A DNA stretch of 15,687 bases from Pleurotus ostreatus/Saccharomyces cerevisiae fusant (taxonomy: Eukaryota; Opisthokonta): the NCBI GenBank assembly GCA_024196135.1, contig JAMQCK010000796.1, positions 1 to 15,687 on the forward strand, given 5' to 3'. Shown here one piece after another: positions 9,636 to 15,687 of the stretch. The position numbers and the translations under genes were made by a program. A model generated the notes under the pieces. The model was not told where the DNA came from. It made no database searches and saw only the letters and a program-made list of their open reading frames with translations. The number at the start of each line of letters is the position of its first letter. Within the stretch, counting starts at the first letter, position 1.

Positions 9636-10504
9636 ATGGGCGCTCTTAGAGTTGTGTTTGAATATATGCATAATCTGCGCTGTCTGTAGCGACTTGTTAG
9701 ATGGTATAGACTCATGATTTCTCATTGGGAATGGTGACCAAAGGAGTTTGCGTGCGAGGAAGAACTAAAATCAAACTCGAACCGTGACGAGTCACGATGT
9801 GCGTGATATTTGCACGCGACTGCGACACGTGGCGCTTCGCCCTTCGGAACTGACGCTCATGTTCAGTGGCGCTTTTCTCGCCTTGTCCCCGTCAATATCC
9901 GACCCTTACCACTTTATATGTTTGCCGTTTCCTTTATATACCTACCGGAAGCCGCTGCTTGAGTTGCCAACCAGATTGTACGAACTTTTTCGCACTTTTT
10001 CAGACAGGAGATGAGAGCTTACGCGGCACAGAAGTATAGATTGCTGACTCGTCTCCTCCAAACCGCGTGGAGCACCGAGTTCGAAGTCGTCTAGCGCCGT
10101 TGTCCCTTGTATTCACTCCATCGACCAGCCCTCCGGAACGTACTTGGCCGGCATACAAGATCTAATCATAGACTGCTCAATGTCGGACTCTGCTTCAGTC
10201 CCCAAGTCTTAACAGCTTTTCAGTCACCATTCCATATCGCGAGGTATGCCTTCCACCCAGCGATCAGCGCTTACCACGAGTGCACCTGAAGACGTTCCCA
10301 TCCGGGCGCATCGCGCCCGCACCGAGAAATCCTCGAGCTATGTCTCAGGCATCTGCTCGCAATGCCGAACGTGCCAAAGCTTCGCATGGACGATGTCTAA
10401 GTACAGCCCACATGCGGCCGCGCCATGGTCCTCGACTCGGGGATTCTCATCTAGTCTCACTCGCTCATCTTCGTCATCTTGCCGGCTTGAACTTCTTCGA
10501 CGCG
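9636..10504. other. Intergenic region with promoter-like remnants, no supported gene
   Basis: This contains the second inverted-repeat element (9784-9795) and a TTTATATA box (9933-9940). It also contains a TGACGCTCATGTTCAG stretch near 9851 that recalls the upstream region of genes A and B. No Cys/His domain follows. A frame starting at 10246 (MPSTQRSALTTS) faintly recalls the N-terminus of gene A but continues without domain sequence. The last few hundred bases probably serve as the promoter of the secreted-protein gene. Confidence 0.5.
9784..9795. promoter_or_regulatory. Inverted-repeat element GTGACGAGTCAC downstream of gene B
   Basis: This is the exact reverse complement of the element at 7418-7429, and the flanking CGAACC and ACACGTGGCGC-like sequences align with that copy. 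It lies 149 bp after the stop of gene B. The near-constant distance from each stop codon suggests that the duplicated unit included this 3' flank. Confidence 0.45.
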
Positions 10505-10512
10505 TATATATT
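10505..10512 (+). promoter_or_regulatory. TATA box of the secreted-protein gene
   Basis: TATATATT lies 57 bp before the ATG at 10569, a suitable distance for a short 5' leader. No TGACTCA site sits about 41 bp upstream, so this promoter differs from those of genes A and B. Confidence 0.5.
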
Positions 10513-10568
10513 CGCCGTGGAATGCACTACTGGCGTCAGACGCCGCGTAGCCCTCTCCTCTGTCGACC

Positions 10569-11071
10569 ATGAAGCTCCTCACTCTCACCTCCGTGACCGT
10601 CGTCCTCTCCGCCCTCGGAGTCACCGCCGCGCCCGCCGTCGACAACGCGCAGTACTACACCCTTACTACGCAGACGGACTACGGCTGCGTCTACTACGCC
10701 TCGGGCACGAACACAGAGACGGCGACCGCTCCCGGCGTGACGAGCACGATCCACGACGACAGCACGAAGACGGTGGACGTGACCACGTACGTCTACCCGC
10801 CGCAGCAGACTCGTATGGCCGCGAAGGTGCGTTTGTTGTTCTTTGTCTTTGATATCGCGCTTGGGATGAAAGAATTTGACGCTGATCGACGTCGCAGCGC
10901 GAGGAGACGACGATCGGTGTCACCGTGGTCTGCGCGACGACGCAAACCGTGGACCCGGTCGTGACCACCACCGACACGAACGTCGCGACGACTACAACTG
11001 CGTACGCGAGCACGACGACGGAGATCGTGGAGACGTACACGTTGTGCATCGAGGGGCACTTCTGTGCTTGA
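10569..11071 (+). CDS. Small secreted Thr-rich protein, function unknown
   Basis: Exons 10569-10826 and 10898-11071 with a 71-nt phase-0 intron (donor GTGCGT, acceptor GTCGCAG) give 143 residues. The N-terminus MKLLTLTSVTVVLSALGVTA is a typical signal peptide, with likely cleavage near TAA-PAV at residues 19-23, so export is expected. The mature part is rich in Thr and Val, contains four Cys (DYGCVYY, VVCATT and two in the CIEGHFC tail) and has no domain I recognise. The exon junction creates Lys-Arg (AAK|REE), a possible Kex2 site near residue 87. Thr-rich runs could be O-mannosylated. Small secreted cysteine-containing proteins are common in Agaricomycetes; calling it an effector would be speculation. 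The gene model is fairly sure because splicing restores an open frame of uniform composition. Confidence 0.75.
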
Positions 11072-11217
11072 GTACGAGCGATACTCCGACTATTGGCGAA
11101 GGAGCATGTTTGTGATCGGGATAAAGGGTTGCCGCTGCTGTTTTATGTGATGTTGCAAGCGAATTTATGTCAGGCTTGTTGTCTTTGTGATCTCCTGCCT
11201 TCTCCTCGCCTCGCTAG

Positions 11218-11376
11218 CCATCGGATACGAAGGTGGACGAAGCTCCGACCATTACCATCTCGATCCGTGCGGTCCCCGGCGACATAGGTGCGGTGTATGT
11301 CGAGTTTCCTGATAAGCGTGAGGCTGATTGGATTTCCCAGAACACTGCGCAAGGGCCATACCAAACCACGCCATAA
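11218..11376 (+). other. Coding-like orphan exon or gene fragment
   Basis: A pyrimidine-rich run ending CTCGCTAG at 11217 looks like a splice acceptor. It is followed by an open frame of 52 codons to TAA at 11374-11376. The product includes VDEAPTITISIRAVPGDIGA and VYVEFPDKREADWISQN, which read like ordinary globular protein, with alternating hydrophobic and charged positions. No start codon lies in frame, because TAG directly precedes it. It could be a last exon of an unrecognised gene, an alternative 3' exon of the secreted-protein gene, or a pseudogene fragment. I could not find a matching upstream exon. Confidence 0.3.
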
Positions 11377-11455
11377 TCGCTCTTTGCGCTTGGTCTTTGC
11401 TGACTTGCGCTTGCTTGGGTTTCCGTTGTCAAAGCGCTTCGAAGCTGGCGCGTCA

Positions 11456-11462
11456 TATATAA
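11456..11462 (+). promoter_or_regulatory. TATA box of the coiled-coil protein gene
   Basis: TATATAA lies 86 bp before the chosen ATG at 11549, within a GTCATATATAAGACGG context. It supports 11549 as the start rather than the in-frame upstream ATG at 11288, which would lie before the TATA box. Confidence 0.55.
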
Positions 11463-11548
11463 GACGGAAATTTCAGTCATTCATCCAAATTCTCGTTTCT
11501 CTTCCATTGTATCCCCGCTCCTTTACTCGAATCTCCCACATTGCAGAC

Positions 11549-14142
11549 ATGGACGACCTCGATATGCCGCAGGAACGGTGTACGCACGCTATCCATGCCA
11601 CCACGCCCGTGTTCGCAGGCGCACCGGGCTACAAGAAAGATTTCTGCCAGAGCCGCAGGGAAGAAGCTCACAGCAGTCTCGTGCACCGACACGTCTACGG
11701 AAAGCCCTATCGGGAGGATCTCTCCGGCACTTACTCGATCCTCCAACACCTCACGCGATTTGGAACTTATCTCGGAAGCGGTGTCTCGACGCAGTTGTGT
11801 CTGCTCTTCAAGGATGAACATGATGGTGCGTGGGCTAGTCTCGGGGTCTACGCAATGGACTGACAGGATTCTGGCTGCCACTCCAGCCCAGCGAGCGTCT
11901 GCCGTGTGGTACACCGCGGATATCCTTAGCGAGTTGACCGAATCCGACATGACGGGGTGCGCGGCCATCGCCGCAGTGTGCCCACACCCCATGCGGGGGA
12001 AGCTGCGGCCGAGCGAGGACGACGTGAAGGCGCGTCTCGGACCTTACTACGATCGCGTCATTCCCTCGAAGCACAACCCCAAGCTCTTCTACGCGACGTT
12101 TTCAACCCTCGACGCCGCTGTCGCGGCCTTGCATCGCAACGATCTGACGACGACCGAGGCTGGACTGGTCGTCGAGGTTTACGACTGCGCCACTGTCTGG
12201 GTCACGGTCGGTAGCTCGTGATACGTGAATGATCGCTTGCTAAGCTCACCTATCTCAGCTAGAATCCTCAGAGGGAAAGAACGCAGTGCAGACCGCCATG
12301 TTTGACAAGCTGGATGAATGCGGAGTGATTCTCAAGTACGCACGCTCGTTCACTGACTGTATCCCCTTCTAACCCTCACAGTATCGACGCCAAGTTCAAA
12401 GCGATGAGCTCGCGGACCGTAGAATTCACATTTCCGGAGCCTCAGCTAGGTATGTCTGACGACTCGCCATCGTCTGGGCTCGGCTCACTCTCTTTGCAGG
12501 GCGCGCATTCGCTCTCAATACGCTGCATAGATCTCCAGCAGTCGTTCCCGCCTTCCGGTTCATCAGACCTCAACCTGTCAAGAAGGGCTCGCCGGGCCAG
12601 CGAGCTGACGCACCTCCGCCGTATAGCGCCACGCGGACGCCACTCGTATTTCGCGAGATCAAGGAGAAACCGAGGGCGGCCCGCGATGACCAGATCCCCT
12701 TATACGGGAAAGTAGAAAAGTCTGCGATCTTCCAACCTTCGTCCGATAATGCTGGAGAAATTGCGTCTATTGGCGATCCAATCGACAAGGTCCAGATGTC
12801 TTCTACTAGCGAAAAGGAGAAGCCCGACACTCCTCGCGGGACCGTCCCGGGTGCACTACCTGCGTATAGTATCGCGCCCGCGCGCCGGCGCTCGCGACCT
12901 CTGGGACCGACACCATCCGTTCGTCGCCGAGTCATCTCTCCCGCGCCGGTTCATCTGGCAATGGAAGCTATCACGCGCTTGACCGAGCTACGCGACGTAC
13001 AAGTTGCCGCTGAGTGCGCAACTCACGAGGGCGCAAGCCCAGATGCGCAGAAGGTGACTCAGCAACCGCAGGCCGTTCCTCACGACGGCCTCGACGGCGA
13101 TGGACTCTCGGAGGATCGTGAACAGAAGTCAAAAACCACCCTTCACGAGGACGAGATCGATATGATGAATTTCACTGCGGAGCTCAACGCATTGAATGGT
13201 ATCCGTGGCTCTGCGCGCAAAGAGTTCGAGCGGTCCGAAGATGCGCTTGCAACGGGCTTGGAACGGAAGCCTGCTATCTCCATCGCCTCGCGCAACGCGG
13301 CCGAGGAGAGGTACGGCAGCTTGCGTAGGAAAGGCAAGGCGTCTCCCGCGGCAGTCGACTTGAGCCCTACACCCGAGGAGCTCGTTGTGGCGGCCTTTGC
13401 GCGCAGCGAAGCTGGAAAATCTACTCAACATGCTTCTTCGCGCGACAAACTACACAAGTCTTCCGAGACCACTTCTTCGCACCGTACGGAGAAGAGGACT
13501 TCCACGAGTGCTTCATCTTCTCGCGACGCGGCGGATAGGCATGCTGCCTCCCGCCGCGATATGGACGACAAGTCGGCTGGCTCTCCCTCGACGCGAAAGA
13601 AAGCCGAGAAACACGAGAAGCCTCGAGATGTACAACCAGCAGTGAAAGCCAGACCCGCAGACGATTCAAGCGACTCTACGCGCAGGCGCTCAAGACCATC
13701 GACCCCGACATTGTCCGGTCATGGAAAGACTGTCGAGAAGGCATCACCTCGATCGACGCGCAGTCAAGCACGCAAGGAGCCCCGCGCTATACCTACCGCC
13801 ACTTCCGACTCGGGGCATACCTCGAGCGCGCGCCGTCGTGACCCTCCTCTTCCTGCGAGTGCGAGCCATCCATTCCTGGACGACATTCAGAGGACACAAG
13901 GGGATCTCGAGCGCAGCTCTCGCAAGATAGACGCCCTGAGGATGAAGAGAAAGTCCTACGAGCAGCGACTGGCCATCATCAAAGGCGAGGCGAAAGGTTC
14001 TCTTCGCTCGGGGGATACGGAGAAAGCTCTGTCCGCGAAGCTCTCGGAGAACAAAGGCGTATTGGAGCTGGCAGAGGGAAAGCTCCAGGTTCTGCAACGT
14101 CGCGCAAGTGGGCTGATGTCCGTTGATGCGAGGGAGGCGTAG
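11549..14142 (+). CDS. Uncharacterised 794-residue protein with N-terminal folded region and C-terminal coiled coil
   Basis: Five exons: 11549-11825, 11887-12210, 12263-12335, 12382-12449 and 12500-14142. The introns are 46-61 nt, with GT donors, CTAAC/CTGAC-like branch sites and AG acceptors, and all phases join. Exons 1-4 (residues 1-247) encode a mixed sequence that looks folded. The segment around residues 154-175 (KLFYATFSTLDAAVAALHR) resembles the RNP1-to-helix-2 part of an RRM, but the RNP2 strand is not evident. Residues about 250-700 are Ser/Arg/Lys-rich, low-complexity and probably disordered, with many RRRS- and SRPSTP-type stretches open to phosphorylation. Residues about 704-786 form a heptad-rich helix, likely a dimerising coiled coil. 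I do not recognise the family. The nearest guess is an RNA- or chromatin-associated scaffold, with low confidence. The second intron acceptor (CAGCTAG|AATCC) was chosen because it alone keeps the frame. Confidence 0.8.
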
Positions 14143-14442
14143 ATTAGATTGTTCGATAGGGCATAACTTGGCGCAACAATTCAATCTTAGTCATCGACTA
14201 TATGCATGCCGCTGTTTTCCGTTTGTACAATGATAATGATGAGTCGTGTGGCGCACCTGAGCCTCGGAGAGTCAGCTGCTGATCTTTGGTCATCAGGCAT
14301 TGCATTAAAAGAGCGCAGACCCCAAGGATGAGATAGCCTTATTCAATTTGAGTAAACAGAACCAAACGCGATGCACTATTACAAGATAACTTCCAACAAA
14401 TCTGAGTAGCTCGAAGATGAATCGCTTCGAGATGTACAAGAA
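14143..14442. other. Convergent 3' intergenic region
   Basis: These 300 bp separate the stop codons of two converging genes. The stretch is more AT-rich than its surroundings and must hold both polyadenylation regions. An ATTAAA-like motif lies near 14303 for the plus-strand gene, and an AATAAG-like motif is seen on the minus strand near 14340. No RNA gene or repeat is seen. Confidence 0.5.
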
Positions 14443-15535
14443 TCACTGCGGCTCTCCGACCGCATTGACAAAGTCAGAAAACGGGGCGATTTCCGACTTT
14501 CTCTCCTTCACTTGTGAGATCCACGCATGGACCATGGCTACACACGCTACTTTCGACTCCAGAACGGACCTTTTCACGTGCGTGCACTCGCCCGCAATCT
14601 CCTTCAGCTCCTCCTCGAGCTCTGCCAGATTGGCTCGGAGCAAGAGCGCGACACCATGCGTCGCGATGCTGCGACATATGGCGGACTCGATGTTCGCCAT
14701 GGCCTCGCAGCCATCTTCGCCGTGATCGAACGATAAGTTGGCGTTCGGGAAGTCCGAGACGAAGACTTTGTTCTTCGAGTAGCTGCACGAGTCAGGTCCC
14801 TCGATGATGCCTCGCCATGCGTCGGCGTACTCAGTCTGACCGCAGCGTGCGTCAGCATAGAGAAGAGAGGAGGGATGCGTGATAGGGGAGCAGACGCACC
14901 CAAGCCGTAAACAGGACTGGCGGGAACTTGTTGCGGACTTCGTTCTGTGGCTTTGCGATCGTGAAAGGCGCGGTAAGATCCAACACGTCGGAATGGCCAT
15001 TCCTGTGAGCGTATGCGACAAGCTCAAGCGGGTACTCCTTCTTACGAAGACTGACTGTGTGCTCAGCTATCGTTCGAAGGAGGAATGGTGCACGCACTCC
15101 AAATGAAGGTGGCAGTGGAATGTCACAAGATCTAAGTCGTACTTCGAGGCCATTTCGGCTAGAGCGCATATGCTCTCAAAGGGTTCGTCGTCAAGTCTCA
15201 CTGGGCAGCCAGAAACGATGCTGTTCCAGAGGAGATTCATTGTATAGGTGTCCTCGGGGAGATCGATGATCGTGCCAGGAGGCGCAGCGCGCCACTTTGA
15301 GTAAAGCGCTCCGCGCAGGTTGCTGAAGTGAGACTTGAACAGGTCGCCTTGGCCAGACCTGAAGGTCACAATCTCTGGAGGCACAGGGAGCGCTGAGGGA
15401 AGATCAGAGGAGATCGGACAGCAGGCTTTACTACATAACGGCCTACGTACTTTCCGCCATATGTTTCTTCACCATCTCGGCAATGATGGCTGGGTCGCGC
15501 TTGTCGCGATGAATGAAGACGTACCTACCGCTCAT
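14443..15535 (-). CDS. BTB/POZ-like protein of the fungal accessory type
   Basis: Minus-strand exons 15535-15451, 15392-15098, 15050-14900 and 14835-14443 with introns of 58, 47 and 64 nt give 307 residues. The order matches fungal BTB proteins: a degenerate BTB start (EIVTFRSGQGDLFKSHFSNL), an IDLPEDTYTMNLLWNSIVSG block like the usual L-x-ED-x-x-T-hydrophobic motif, AEMASKYDLD as the typical AxKYxhD helix, then ELVAYAHRNGHSDVL and PPVLFTAWTEYADAWRGI, matching the R-G-W/A-W...Y-AW helices after the domain. The C-terminal 100 residues form amphipathic helices (ANLAELEEELKEIAGE). In animals BTB domains recruit Cullin-3 or dimerise; most of these large fungal families are uncharacterised. The start could instead be 15610, in frame, adding 25 residues; 15535 has the better A at -3. 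The N-terminal BTB strand order looks shortened. Confidence 0.75.
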
Positions 15536-15687
15536 GATGGCTAGAGATAAGCGTACTTTTCCGACGGTTCTCACGCAAGGGCCTGTGAATCGAATGAAGC
15601 GCCGCGGCATTCGCACGATTACTTCGAGTAGACTATCGGTCCGCGATCAAGCCATTGCAGCCATGAGTCTATCCAATGCAGGGTTAA
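15536..15687 (-). other. Upstream region of the BTB-like gene, possibly coding
   Basis: Upstream of the chosen start, the minus-strand frame stays open to a TGA near 15650 and contains one more ATG at 15610 (MPRRFIRFTGPCVRTVGK). This may be an N-terminal extension or the tail of a further 5' exon. No TATA box is seen before the window ends. Confidence 0.35.

Noticed and set aside
10020..10100. GAGTTCGAAGTC stretch resembling a tRNA T-loop
   Set aside because: No pairing T-stem, D-arm or acceptor stem could be drawn around it.
10246..10852. Two plus-strand frames overlapping the secreted-protein gene
   Set aside because: They run across its TATA box and signal-peptide exon in other frames. 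The secreted frame has a proper signal peptide and a clean intron.
13129..13669. Minus-strand frames opposite the large last exon of the coiled-coil protein gene
   Set aside because: They are shadows of a real GC-rich coding exon and have no splice logic or domain.

Overview
The window looks like nuclear DNA of a filamentous basidiomycete, most likely an Agaricomycete. The evidence is GC-rich coding sequence, many short introns of about 46-77 nt with GTRNGY donors and CTRAC/CTGAC-like branch sites, proline- and serine-rich linkers, a very large ATG4, and a fungal-type BTB-like protein. All gene models were spliced by hand from reading frame, donor and acceptor. The species cannot be named from the sequence.

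Layout, left to right. (1) Positions 1-4936, minus strand: the autophagy cysteine protease ATG4 (peptidase family C54). Ten exons are visible and its 3' end runs off the left edge. Two of its introns carry 17-bp minisatellites. (2) Positions 4937-6047: a divergent intergenic stretch without a gene I can support. (3) Positions 6048-9795, plus strand: a tandem pair of paralogous genes of unknown function (here A and B). They share an intron at the same place and phase and a C-terminal domain with twelve invariant Cys/His residues. They also share a promoter layout (TGACTCA about 41 bp before TATATAA) and a 12-bp inverted-repeat element about 150-175 bp after the stop. Copy B has gained tandem repeats in exon 1, the intron and exon 2. 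(4) Positions 9796-10504: promoter-like sequence, possibly the remnant of a third unit, with no gene. (5) Positions 10569-11071: a small secreted Thr-rich protein with one intron. (6) Positions 11218-11376: a coding-like orphan exon. (7) Positions 11549-14142: a five-exon gene for a 794-residue protein with an N-terminal folded part, a long disordered basic/Ser-rich middle and a C-terminal coiled coil. (8) Positions 14443-15535, minus strand: a fungal BTB-like protein in four exons, convergent with the previous gene.

The genes do not form an obvious pathway or biosynthetic cluster. ATG4 is housekeeping, and the rest look like lineage-specific accessory genes. The part most worth study is the A/B pair, because an apparently undescribed Cys/His domain, its promoter and its downstream element were all retained after duplication.
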